Made by a program: the position numbers and the translations under genes. 64,000 nucleotides of DNA from Carnegiea gigantea (taxonomy: Eukaryota > Streptophyta > Magnoliopsida > Caryophyllales > Cactaceae). The stretch lies in contig JAKOGI010000057.1 of assembly GCA_029747015.1 (NCBI GenBank), positions 65,001-129,000 of the forward strand, read 5' to 3'. How positions within the stretch are numbered: the first letter of the stretch is position 1; each line of letters opens with the position of its first letter. The notes beneath the pieces are model-generated. The model searched no databases. It was not told the DNA's origin and saw only the letters and a program-made list of their open reading frames with translations. Shown here in pieces: positions 35,299 through 46,386 of this stretch.

Positions 35299-38200
35299 TT
35301 GCAGGCTGAAGTGAGAGAGAACAACCCCACAAACAACCCAGCAAACAGGGTAAGAAACACCCTGTCAAACAGATCAGAAAATAACCTTGAAAACAGGCAG
35401 CTGTGGTATGTTGATAGTGGGTGTTCGCGGCATATGACTGGAGAAAAATCAAACTTTCTCTCACTTACAGCTTCAACCGGTGGGAGCGTGGCTTTTAGCA
35501 ACGGCAAGTCTGGGACAATTGTCGGTGTAGGTAGCATTGGTAAAACTCTCTCCCACTCAATTGATAATGTGCACTTAGTTGATGGTTTAAAGCATAATTT
35601 ACTAAGTGTGACCCAACTGTGTGACAAGAACAACCTAGTGGTGTTCTCATGAACACATTGCTTGGTTGTCAATGTCAACACAGGAGATGTCGTATTAAGG
35701 GAGAAGCGATACAAAAATGTTTACAAAGTATGTATTTCCACTCTTCCCCAAAACAACCTGACTTGTTTGAGTGCTGTGAATGATGACATAATGCTCTGGC
35801 ACAAGAAACTAGGTCATGCAAGCCTTACTCTTTTAAACAAACTTGTTTCAAAAGACCTGGTTATTGGACTACCTTCTATCAAATTTAATGATGATAAGGT
35901 ATGTGAAGCTTGTGCAAAAGGCAAACAAGTCAGATCTTCTTTTAAATCGAAAAAATGTGTAAGCACTACCCGACCTCTAGAATTATTACACATTGATTTG
36001 TGTGGTCCCATGAGGATAACTAGTAGAGGTGGGAAAAAGTATGTGCTTGTTGTAGTGGATGATTACTCTCGATTTACTTGGACCTTGTTTTTGGCATCCA
36101 AAGATGAAACCTTTGAGAATTTTATTGCCTTTCTCAAAAAGGTTGAAAAGAGAGTAGGACACTCCTTAATTAGCTTGAGATCTGATCATGAAACTGAGTT
36201 TGAAAATGCAAGTTTTATCAACTATTGTAATGAACATGGTGTTGATTATAACTTCTCAGCTCCAAGAACACCCCAACAAAATGGGGTGGTTGAGCGCAAA
36301 AATCGCACCCTGGAAGACATGACCAGAACAATGCTTATAGCTAGTGGTCTTCCTAGGTATTTCTGGGCAGAAGCATTGAACACCTCATGTTACATTATAA
36401 ATAGATGCATGATCAGACCTATTTTGAACAAAACTCCTTATGAACTTTTCAAGGGCAGAAAACCCAATATTACGCACCTAAGAACATTTGGTTGTAGGTG
36501 TTTTGTGCATAATAATGGGAAGGATGCCTTAGGAAAGTTTGACCCTAGGAGTGATGAGGCAATATTTCTTGGCTATTCTTCTCACAGCAAGGCATACAAA
36601 GTCTTTAACAAAAGGACCTTGTGTGTTGAGGAAAGTATGCATGTGCTTTTTAATGAATCTAACTTGTTGAGTGAGAATGATGCACAGGAAGATGAACTTG
36701 AATTAGGTCTTGTTCGAAAAGAAGTGTTGCTCCAAGATAAACGAGGTAAGAACACCATGGAGAAAACAACTCCTGAAGGTGTTCCTCAGAACAGCAGGCA
36801 AGGTGAACACCAAATAGGGGGAAACACCGTTGAACCCTGTTTGGGACCATGTTCTTCAGGAACAGGCTTACAAACAGGTGCAGAAACAGGCTCAGGAGAT
36901 GATCGTAAGCTTGATATTACGACTAGAGTAGAGCATGGGTCTGTGGATCCTCTTACTCCACGACCATGGAAGTACCATAGTTCGCACCCCTTGATCAAAT
37001 TCTGTCTGATATTAACAGTGGAGTGCAAACTAGGTCTAAGCTTAAGAATTTCTGTACTTTCTATGCTTTTCTCTCTAATATTGAGCCAAAGAGTGTGAAT
37101 GAAGCTCTTGCAGATTCAGATTGGGTCACGGCAATGCAAGAAGAGCTCCATCAATTTGAAAGAAACAAAGTATGGCACCTTGTACCTAAACCTGCAGAGA
37201 GAACAATCATTGGAACCAAGTGGGTGTTCCGAAACAAACTGGATGAGTCAGGAACAGTCACTAGGAACAAGGCACGGCTGGTTGTTCAAGGGTATAATCA
37301 AGAAGAAGGGATCGATTATGAAGAAACCTTTGCACCAGTTGCTAGAATTGAGGCTATTCGAATCTTAATAGCCTTTGCAGCTCATATGGAAATCAAGCTA
37401 TATCAAATGGACGTGAAAAGTGCATTCCTCAACGGATGCCTTAAAGAAGAGGTGTGTCAAACAACCCCCTGGTTTTGAAAACAGTGAATTTCCTAACCAT
37501 GTTTTCAAACTTGACAAAACTCTTTATGGTCTAAAACAAGCTCCTAGAGCTTGGTACGAACGGTTGTCAAGTTTTTTAATTGAAAATGATTTTAGAAGAG
37601 GCAAGGTAGACAATACCTTGTTTCTAAAATTTAAGGGGGAACATTTATTGATTGTCCAAATATATGTTGATGACATTATATTTGATGCAACTCATCATGA
37701 TTTATGCAATGAATTTTCAAATATGATGAGGAGTGAGTTTGAGATGAGCATGATGGGTGAGCTTAACTTTTTCTTAGGCTTACAAATCAAGCAAACTCCA
37801 AACGACACCATGATCCATCAACAAAAGTATATCAAGGAGCTACTTAAGCGTTTTGGGATGGAGTTGGCCAAACCCGTAGACACTCCTATTTCTCCTTCAA
37901 CCAGGTTGGTTATGGATGATGGGAGTCTCTCAGTTGAGGAGAAACTCTATAGGGGCATGATTGGGTCACTCCTATACCTAACCGCTAGTAGACCAGATAT
38001 TGTTTTTAGTGTTGGTTTATGTGCCCGTTTTCAGTCTAATCTTAAGGAAACTCATCTTAAGGCTGTGAAACGGATACTAAGATATTTGAAACATACACCC
38101 AATTTAGCCTTATGGTATCCTAGAGGTTGCAATTTTGATCTTGTTGGATATGCTGATGCTGACTATGCTGGATTCCTAGTTGATAGAAAGAGTACCTCAG

Positions 38201-38607
38201 GTATGGCTCACTTTCTTGGACCTTGTTTGGTATCTTGGGCTACCAAGAAGCAACATTCTGTTGCCATGTCCACAGCAGAAGCTGAATATGTTGCAGCAGC
38301 TTCATGTTGTGCTCAACTGTTATGGATAAGGCAACAACTTAAGGACTTTTGTGTTGACATTGGATGCATTCCTATTTTTTGTGATAACACAAGTGCAATT
38401 AACATTGTCAAAAATCCATGTCAACATAAAAGAACAAAGCATATTGACATTCGACATCATTTCTTGAGAGATAATGTTAAAAAGGGTTTAATCTCTATGA
38501 ATTTTTGCACAATGAAAAATCAAATTGCTGATATATTCACTAAGGCACTAGCTAGAGATCAATTTGAGAGAAATAGACTGGAACTAGGGTTGGTGAGAAC
38601 ACCCTGA
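35299..38607 (+). pseudogene. Copia pol (protease, integrase, RT, RNase H), broken
   Basis: The protease motif WYVDSGCSRHMTG is at about 35405. A stop follows at 35650-35652. Integrase shows the H-H-C-C finger (WHKKLGHA, CEACAKGK) and the catalytic DDE positions (LHIDLCGP, RSDHETEFEN, VERKNRTLED) between 35790 and 36700. A one-base loss near 36993 shifts the frame. Reverse transcriptase begins near 37120, has [11 protein letters not shown], then a second frameshift near 37450, then LYGLKQAPRAWYE and YVDDIIF. RNase H follows (YADADYAG, DRKSTSG) and the frame ends at 38607 after DIFTKAL. With one stop and two frameshifts, no complete polyprotein is possible. Confidence 0.92.
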
Positions 38608-38943
38608 GATACTGTTTCCAGAACATGAACTGGGTTTGGTAAGATCAACCTTTACACCCTGTTCTCTCCCCCTGTTTGCAAATCTTATTAACAACAGATG
38701 TGATTGCATACATTCGAATTGCGTGCATTTGGCTCTACTTATCCACCCAGTGCAGGATAAAGGGAGGTACTGGAGCCGCCTTAATACCATTAAGTCCAAT
38801 CAAGATCAGACGGCAAAGAACAGGCATAACGAAGAGAACAGGTACGCCCCTTGGTTGCTCGATGTGTTTTCTTTCCTTCCCAAGGCACAAGCTTTTAATG
38901 CTCACACCCGTTGCAAACTGAGAAATCTTCTAAAGATTTTGGG

Positions 38944-38944
<1 letters not shown>

Positions 38945-38974
<30 letters not shown>
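38945..38974. repeat. (CT)n microsatellite
   Basis: About 15 CT units between pol and the extra 3' ORF of the copia element, upstream of the probable start codon at 39076. Confidence 0.9.
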
Positions 38975-38975
<1 letters not shown>

Positions 38976-39052
38976 TCATATGCCCTGTTCTCAGTTCTGC
39001 CGTTCATCTCGCACACAAGCAAAACCTGAAAACCCTGCAAAAACCTTAAACC

Positions 39053-39070
39053 CTAATCTCTCTCTTCTAG
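39053..39070 (+). promoter_or_regulatory. Candidate 3' splice site before the copia 3' ORF
   Basis: CTAATCTCTCTCTTCTAG has a plant branch-point-like CTAAT, a pyrimidine tract and a terminal AG. It ends five bases before an ATG in good plant context (CAACAATGGC). This is where a spliced subgenomic mRNA for the downstream ORF would be joined. The branch-to-AG distance of about 14 nt is short, and no donor has been identified. Confidence 0.4.
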
Positions 39071-39075
39071 CAACA

Positions 39076-40947
39076 ATGGCTCCCAACAACTCCTCTCAAT
39101 CAAAAGCCCTCGTTCTTGCGTCCTCAATCCCTGCTCGCCCTCGCCCAATCCTGTACAAGCCTTTCAAATTCCTGAAAAGCTTGTCCCTACAATCAGTGGG
39201 AATGGGGATGGATGATATTCCCTTCGAGTGTGGAAGGGAATTGGTGTTCCTTGTAGGGACAATTGCTTGTCCCATTAAAGTCGAGTCAGAGGGTACACTA
39301 TCGGGGTCTCAAGACCAACTCTTGGAAACCCCTGAAGGGTTTAATTTTGAGCCCTGTTCTTCTGGGTTGTTTCCTGACACAGCGACAGAAACAGGGGCTG
39401 CCTCTGTCGAAGGTGTGTATGTGGAGGATCTGAATGTCCACTTCCAAGGGAAGTCGAATGAGACATCAGAGGAGAGTTTAGAGAAGGATTCTCTCTCTGA
39501 GGCTGAAACCCCCACTCCGGCCGCTCAAACTGGAGAGAAAAGGAAAAGGGTGAAAATAGTGGCCAGGCGTAGCAGAACGCCAAGAACACGGCCACAACCA
39601 AGGTCTCAGCCATCTCAAACTCCCTCTTCTCCACAATCCTCCAAGCCTTCTCGCAAATCTGCGAGAATAGCTTTTCAATCCTCTCACCGTATCTCCAAAC
39701 CCTCTGCTCCTGTCATCGAGGAGATTTCCTCCTCTTCTACCGAAGGGTTCTCGAGTTCTGACTCTGAGAACACCACCTTCAAACAGGGGACACCGGTGTT
39801 CTTCGAGTCCTCTGAAGAACAAGCCCCTCCAAAATCAACCACTAAACTTGCTGTGAAACCCTCTCCTGCAAAAACACCCCTCAAGCGAAAGTCCAGAACA
39901 GCCCCCCTACCAGAAGCTACCACCTCTGTTCCTGCCCCCAAACGCCTAAAGCAGTTCACTCCCTCTCCTATGTCTGACAAACATGCACAGTTGCTTAAGC
40001 GCAATGTCGTCAGGGGGAAGGTAGTGAATGTAAGCTTTTTCGAGGAACAGGGTCTGGGGGTGTTCCTGACCAAGTTGCGCGCTCAAGGCTGGCTCGACTT
40101 GTTTACAAACACCCAGCTGGGGTGTTCTGTGCCTGAGTTGGTTGAGTTTTACGCCAACTGCAGCGTCACGGAAGGGGTGGTGACTAGTTTTGTGAATGGG
40201 CAACGCATTAAGGTTGATGCGCCCACACTTGGGAAAATTTTGGGAGTACCCTCCCAAGGCTTTGACGTGTATGTGAGGGAAGACAAAACAGCCCTAGAAA
40301 CAGCCAGGCTCCTAGAGGTGTCCCAACGTCTCAGTCAAAAACAGGGCCTGAGAACACTCCTCTCTGTTAAGAAGGGTGAAATGACCTCCTTGCACCAACT
40401 ATTGTTTATGTTCACTATCAAGAACATAATTCCGCGAGGTCAAGGGCGAAACTCAGCTGATGCCCTCGATCAATGCCCGGTGGACTTACTGGATCGGGAG
40501 GAACCAATCAACCTCCCTGCAATCATGATTCGCCACATAGGGCGAATTGCGAACACCACCCGGGCCCATGATCTTGGATATGGGTTTCTGCTGACAAGGG
40601 TGTTTGAGCACCTTGGGATAGTGCTCACACGGCGAGTGGAGGCCCAAGTCGTTGATGAGATTGGGATTGACACTCTGCTCGGGTGTGGCTATGAGGTTGG
40701 CGAAGGGTCAGTCTCCAAACAGGGTCGTCGACCACCTCGACCACCTATTTCTGGGCAACCTTCCATCAAACTTGAGGCTGTTTTTGAGGACAATGCTCGC
40801 CTCAAGGATGAGCTCTCAGCTGTCAAGGCTGCTCTTGCTGAGGAGCAAGCCCTCTCCGCCAAACGCCATGAGGAATTGCTTGCCCTTCTCTCCACTCTTG
40901 TCCCCAGCATTCCTCCTCTGCAAACGAGACCACCCCCTGCAACCTGA
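39076..40947 (+). CDS. Extra 3' ORF of the SIRE-like element (plant transposon protein domain), intact
   Basis: Uninterrupted frame of 623 residues from ATG 39076 (context CAACAATGGCT). An upstream in-frame ATG at 38911 would add 55 residues, mostly from the CT repeat, and is less likely. The N-terminal half is a low-complexity region rich in S, P, T and K with basic patches (KRKRVKIVARRSRTPRTRPQ) and acidic ones. The C-terminal half (about 300-540) is globular (FFEEQGLGVFLTKLRAQGWL, VDAPTLGKILGVP) and resembles the putative plant transposon protein domain often seen at this place in plant retrotransposons. A short coiled-coil-like end follows. There is no clear signal peptide or transmembrane helix, so it is not an obvious envelope protein. 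Function unknown. Unlike gag-pol it has no break. Confidence 0.7.
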   Translation: MAPNNSSQSKALVLASSIPARPRPILYKPFKFLKSLSLQSVGMGMDDIPFECGRELVFLVGTIACPIKVESEGTLSGSQDQLLETPEGFNFEPCSSGLFPDTATETGAASVEGVYVEDLNVHFQGKSNETSEESLEKDSLSEAETPTPAAQTGEKRKRVKIVARRSRTPRTRPQPRSQPSQTPSSPQSSKPSRKSARIAFQSSHRISKPSAPVIEEISSSSTEGFSSSDSENTTFKQGTPVFFESSEEQAPPKSTTKLAVKPSPAKTPLKRKSRTAPLPEATTSVPAPKRLKQFTPSPMSDKHAQLLKRNVVRGKVVNVSFFEEQGLGVFLTKLRAQGWLDLFTNTQLGCSVPELVEFYANCSVTEGVVTSFVNGQRIKVDAPTLGKILGVPSQGFDVYVREDKTALETARLLEVSQRLSQKQGLRTLLSVKKGEMTSLHQLLFMFTIKNIIPRGQGRNSADALDQCPVDLLDREEPINLPAIMIRHIGRIANTTRAHDLGYGFLLTRVFEHLGIVLTRRVEAQVVDEIGIDTLLGCGYEVGEGSVSKQGRRPPRPPISGQPSIKLEAVFEDNARLKDELSAVKAALAEEQALSAKRHEELLALLSTLVPSIPPLQTRPPPAT

Positions 40948-41233
40948 TTCTCTAGGCTGTTCTCTTGTCTCCTCCCATCTTCGTTTTTGGCATTGTACTA
41001 TTTTTAATGCAATATCTCCTTAATGATGCTTCTTGCACCTTATGCTCTATATTTCTTTTCTTGCATTCATACTGTTGTTTATGCTTTTTAATGATGCCAA
41101 AAGGGGGAATAAGACCATATGAATAAAACCATATGACGTGCTCTATGACCTAGCACCTAGAGGATCCCTATCAGCATTAAACGTTGTTAAGCTTTTTAAT
41201 TTTGTCAATATGGTCACTTGGTTTGTCATCATC

Positions 41234-41246
41234 AAAAGGGGGAATT
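41234..41246 (+). promoter_or_regulatory. Polypurine tract of the copia element
   Basis: AAAAGGGGGAATT directly precedes the 3' LTR and is the expected primer site for plus-strand DNA synthesis. Confidence 0.85.
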
Positions 41247-42711
41247 TGTTGATTATATTTAGTTTTGATGATAACAAATCCAAGAGTAACATATTTGTCT
41301 AAGTAATGTTGTTCCAAACAAGCTCTCCAAACAGGGCCTAATACACCGTTGTTCCTACACCGCTGTTTGTAATATTTTATTAACCTGGTGGCTAAATGTT
41401 GAGAACAAGTCTTAGGAACAGGTTCCGAGCTTCAGTGACACAAGATCAGCAAACAACACATATGGTTTAAGTCTTGAGGAACATTCAGCTACACAAGATC
41501 ACCCAAGGAATCAGGGTGACCAAGGTGTTTTGGAGCAGCATATTCACTCTTGACAAGACAACTAATTCTTACAAGGAGTCTTGGTTAATTTAGTTTTTAT
41601 CTTTTAGACTCTTGTTAATATGCCAATCTTGAAAGTATCATTTTTAGCACTTCTTGAAAACGGTTTTCGAAAAGTTGCTTTGGGACACCATTTCCAAACA
41701 ACCCTGCAAACAGGGTGCCTAGGGTGTTCTCAAAAACTACAGCAGCTACATCAGTCTTATCTGGAAATTTGCTTCGGTTGGCTGCCAGATCTAAAAAGAT
41801 TTGTTTTGAATTTGAAAAATTGCAAAACCGTTTTTGCTAAAGATTTCTCTTGAAAGATTCTTATCCCTTATTTTTAGGTCTTGATTGAATTTGGGATAAA
41901 TCAAGATTTTATCCTTTTCAAGCTAGATTACTCGGCCAAGATATTTTAAGAAAATCTTCTCTCCTCTCTTAGCCGTTGGAAATCTTTGGTGAATCTTCTA
42001 AGCGACTAAAAATAGAGGATTTTCCCTATCTTTTGAAAAGAATAGCCGTTGGGTTGTGCGTTTAAATATTGAAATTCTCTCTCCCATTTGACAATCCGAT
42101 TTTTACAAAGAAGTAAGAGATTCTTAGAGCTGAATTTCAAAGAGAAAAACCGTGAGAAGATCGTGCTCAACTGAGCTTTCAATTTCTTGGCATAATAGGA
42201 CTTCATTGTACCTTACATCTGCTTAAGTCATAAGCACCCCAATAAGGTATTTTGTACTCCTGTTCTCAGAACAGAAAGTGAGTGAGTGTATCCTCAGTCG
42301 TGTGGACTTTGGACGTGTTCTATCTGGTGAGATTGGACGTGGTGTAACCTGTCTTAGGGAAGAAGGTTACGTGGGTTACAAGTTGTAACAAGGAGTGTTG
42401 CTTTTGTAACGTTTTCAGCCCGTTAGTGAAGTGGTTAAATCCTACACGAGGTAGGTCGTGGTTTTTCACACCTCAGTTGGGCTAGAGGTGTTTTCCACGT
42501 AAAAATTGTGTGTGCTTTATTTCCGCATTTATTACTTTGAATTTCGCTACTGAATCAATTGAGAACAACCGCTACAAACAAGCGTAAGGTTGTTTGTGAT
42601 TTACAAACAATCTCTGCAATCAAGTGCTACGGTTGTTTGTCAGTTATTAGGCGAAAATCGACCACCACAATTCACCCCCCTCTTGTGGTTGTGTACTCTT
42701 GGAATTCAACA
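41247..42711 (+). repeat. 3' LTR of the copia element
   Basis: 1,465 bp, the partner of 32040-33503. It is followed by AGATA, a one-mismatch match to the AAATA before the left LTR. Confidence 0.95.
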
Positions 42712-43499
42712 AGATATTTTTTTAAAAAGTGGATTAAAAAATTTATAATAGCATAATTATTGTTTGCTTTATGTTCTCCTTTAAAATCACTCTAAATTAC
42801 TTTTGTTTTCATATGATAATGATTGTCATTTACCATTTTTTATGATTATCAAACACATCATAGCGTAATTAATTTGTGATGGATATTTTTTAGGAGTTAA
42901 ATGGAATATATTTTAATTTAACTTAATTTCATAAAAATTATATTGCAATCTCATAAATTGCTCTACGTAAGATATCCGAAAATCAGCCCTATATGAATAT
43001 TCATATAGCCAAATAATCTAAAACAATCTTTGTACATGTTGTCTTATATATCATTCATAAATTGCCCTATATAATTAAATTGTTACATGGAAATATGCTA
43101 TGACTCATTTACAATGACCTCAAGATCTAGACTTTAAAAAATAATAAGTAGTAACAATTAAAATTAAGGTAAAATTTGATTCTTTTATCTAATTGTATTC
43201 TTTTAATATTGAAAAATAAAATGAATCAATTTGAAATACAAAAAAATTAATCATTGCACACCAAGCTAATCATATGAGGACTTATTAAAAAAATAAAATA
43301 AGTTAGGAGTGTAAAACCATGCAATGAATAATTAAGTTCATAACATATAATAAATTCTAATTAATAGCATTAATGTTGATTAATATGCCTCAACTAATAT
43401 GCACTAATTGTAAGTTGCCAAGTCATCATTTTGTGCCATGTAGGATGCCACATGTTATTCATACATTGTTTGTATCCAACTTTTAATATATATATATGA

Positions 43500-44118
43500 T
43501 ACGACATTAGGCACATTGAAAATACAAAAGCTAATTGATTTAAACAGCTTGCTAAATTTTTAGATTTAAAACTCCTTATTTCATAGTTGCAAATCCTTCT
43601 TTTCTGCAAATATTCAACTTGTGTACATGCAACTTAGTACGATTATTTAATAGTGAACTTAGAAATGTATATAGTAGATGAATTTTGTTGAACTTTTTTG
43701 ATACAAATGTCTATTAAAGTTCTCCAAGATTCAAAATATGTAGTGACTGCGTATATGTTCCACAAATATCGAGGTTTTGGGCAAAATATCATAGCTTCCA
43801 GGATGTAATTGAAATGTTTGCTTAACAATAGTCTTGGGTGTCTACCCTTTGGTATTTTGTCGTGTTTGATAAAAATCTTTTCTTGGATAAGAGCTCTAAG
43901 CATGTTTTTGCAATTGTTATTACTAATATAGCTCAAACATATTGAAATTGACTTTCTCACTAATTGTTGTTCAGAAGATAAATTGTGGCACACAAAGTTA
44001 AAGTTGAGATGAAAATGAAGGATTTTATTTTGGTTGAATTTTTGAATAGTTCCCCTTATCGTGCATGGTGGTTACATGAATAGGACATGTAGTAGGTGGA
44101 ATTTGAGCATGAGAACAC
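43500..44118. other. P450 3' flank without other gene
   Basis: Downstream flank of the P450 gene up to the Helitron. The open frame at 43643-43993 (minus) shows no known domain. A polyadenylation-like signal is listed separately. Confidence 0.5.
44024..44030 (-). promoter_or_regulatory. Possible polyadenylation signal of the P450 gene
   Basis: On the minus strand AAATAAA lies about 90 nt downstream of the P450 stop codon, a usual distance for a plant near-upstream element. Such signals are weakly conserved in plants. Confidence 0.4.
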
Positions 44119-46044
44119 TTATATTTTGGGAGAAAATTTCTTTGCCATGAGGCAAAGAGGATTTTTCTTATGCATAGCTATCCCTGGGACGACATCATAA
44201 TCAATGTCTTCCTTCTTCAAACCGGAAGGCAATTCCCAGTCAAATGAGTATAGCAAATTGGCAAGTGCAATCTCAAATGTAGCAACGCCCAAAATCATGC
44301 CAGGGCATATTCTCCTCCCTGCTCCGAAAGGGATCAACTCGAAATCACGTCCTTTGAAATCAATCGGACTTCTTAAAAACCTTTCAGGCATAAACGCTTC
44401 TGGCTGATTCCAAGATTTAGAATCTCGACCAATTGCCCACACATTAACAACTAATGAGGTTTTAGGTAATATATCATATCCTTGAATGCTGCACTTTTCA
44501 AATGTTTCACGAAGAATTAGTAATGGATTTGTAGGTTGCAATCGGAATGTTTCTTTTACTACCGCACGGAAGTACTCTAACTTTGGGAGATCTTCCTCTT
44601 CAATAAAACTCTTGTCCTGGAGAATAGTTCGAAGTTCTTCCTGCGCTTTCCTCATCACCATGGGGTTTCTCATGAGCTCTACCATTGCCCAAACAATCAT
44701 GCATGCACTTGGATCTCTTCCTGCTAATATTATATTCTACAGAAAACATCATATTGGCTTTGTTTATTTCCCACAATTAATATATCAAAAATTAGCCTAT
44801 ATCACCTTAGCACTTGCCAAATGTTTATCTATCTTCATCTTGTACCATATCAGATGCTCTAAGTAAAATTTAACCAATGACAGCAATGCAATCTATGAAC
44901 TGAATTTGGAAATACGTACCATTAACACTGCTTTGATGTGATCCAAAGTGAGCTCGAAAGAGAAGCAATGTTCCTTCTGGAGTTGAAGAAGAACATCAAC
45001 AATATCTTGATGATGATCATCATCTTTGAGCCTATTGGGATCAAGATGATCACTAATGATTTCATCATAAAATTTATCCAAATCCTTGAAAACTCTATCA
45101 AGTTTGGAAGACAGGCCACTTAGCTTATCAAGCCAACTTCCCACGAAAGGGACATAATCGGAGATGAAGGGGACGGCTAATAAGCCTTCAGCTTCATTCA
45201 GGAGTCTCTGAAATCTACTCCATTCAACACCTTCATCCCTATACCTGTTTGTACAAGAAATTTTTAGTCTCCATTTGGACCTTGAAAATTTTGATAGAAA
45301 GAAAAAAAATTTGAAAAAATTACTTTTTTTCTTATGTTTGGTTTAGAGAAAATCACAAAGAAAAAAATATGGAGGAAGTTGGGCGGAAAAATTGTTAAAA
45401 ACAAGTGATAAAATTTTCCTCATAAAATTGTGAAGAAAGTTTGAGGAAAATTCTCAACCTCCTCTAACATCGCATTGCTTAGATGACATCACCATGATTT
45501 AAGTAGTTCATCAACATTCAAATCTCATTCAAATTCTTGTATTTTTTTTTCTCAATTCAAACAAGAAAAAAAAAAACTCATTTTCTCCCTACTTTTTTTT
45601 TCACATTTTTTTCTTTAAGCTTTTCTTTCCACCAAATTTTCTAAGGACCAAATGGAGCCTTAGTCAACTTATTTGAACGCGACATCGTCGTCGTCGTCGT
45701 TGTCGTCATCCTCATCATCATTATTATCAGTCCTATTGCTACCATGACTGCGTTCGTCCCATGAACGGTGTCCCTATTTGACCTTTGAGAGCATTTTTTG
45801 CCAATTTTAACTATTGGTTTGTCAAAATATACAGTGATTTACTCTAAAGTGCTGCTGCCTTTAGATTTGTGGTACATAATTCTTTCATAAGAATACAATT
45901 ATGGAATTTTACTAAGACATAATTTTTGAAATTAATGGTCGTAACGTTGCATTTGAGGCCAAAAAATGTCAAAGTGGATATTATTTTTGGAACAGAGATA
46001 GTATTTTACCAACTATCCCTAATTTAGAGGTATCAGACACTGAT

Positions 46045-46119
<75 letters not shown>

Positions 46120-46146
46120 TATATATAATATATATACACACACACA

Positions 46147-46206
<60 letters not shown>

Positions 46207-46241
46207 GATATATATATATATATATATAATATAATATATAT

Positions 46242-46287
<46 letters not shown>

Positions 46288-46306
46288 CACACACACACAC
46301 ACACAC

Positions 46307-46386
<80 letters not shown>

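Larger units (their letters stand above)
32040..42711 (+). mobile_element. SIRE/Maximus-like Ty1-copia LTR retrotransposon, 10.7 kb
   Basis: Long LTRs (32040-33503 and 41247-42711) start TGTTGATT and end TTCAACA. The primer-binding site TGGTATCAGAGC (33506-33517, complementary to initiator tRNA-Met) follows the left LTR, and a purine tract, AAAAGGGGGAATT (41234-41246), precedes the right LTR. The flanking 5-mers AAATA and AGATA differ by one base. The order is gag, protease, integrase, reverse transcriptase, RNase H, which is copia order, followed by a large extra 3' ORF as in SIRE-like elements. By eye the LTRs differ at about 20 substitutions and 3 single-base indels, roughly 1.4 percent, so it is fairly young, yet gag-pol is broken. 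Confidence 0.95.
31960..43499 (-). mobile_element. Non-autonomous Helitron, split by the copia element
   Basis: On the minus strand the 3' end reads CTAG followed by host T, preceded by a hairpin CCTTGCATTGCAAGG (31972-31986), the classic plant Helitron terminus. The matching 5' end is at 43499, where host A is followed by TCATATATATATATTAAAAG and then CATGTGGCATCCTACATGGC, a common Helitron opening. Removing the copia element leaves about 870 bp without Rep/helicase coding. No target duplication is expected, because Helitrons insert between A and T. The 3' end is the stronger call; the 5' end is by pattern. Confidence 0.65.

Noticed and set aside
38636..39049. A 137-codon frame between copia pol and the 3' ORF
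   Set aside because: It overlaps the CT microsatellite and has no domain. The strong ATG and splice-like site favour the 39076 frame instead.
39076..40947. Calling the copia 3' ORF an envelope protein
   Set aside because: No signal peptide or transmembrane segment is visible, and the C-terminal half looks like the plant transposon protein domain. Position alone is not enough.
44119..45144. Treating the two downstream P450 exons as a separate truncated pseudogene
   Set aside because: Joining them to the exon at 52678-53252 through GT-AG sites gives exactly 506 codons with all P450 landmarks in order, so one long-intron gene is the better model.
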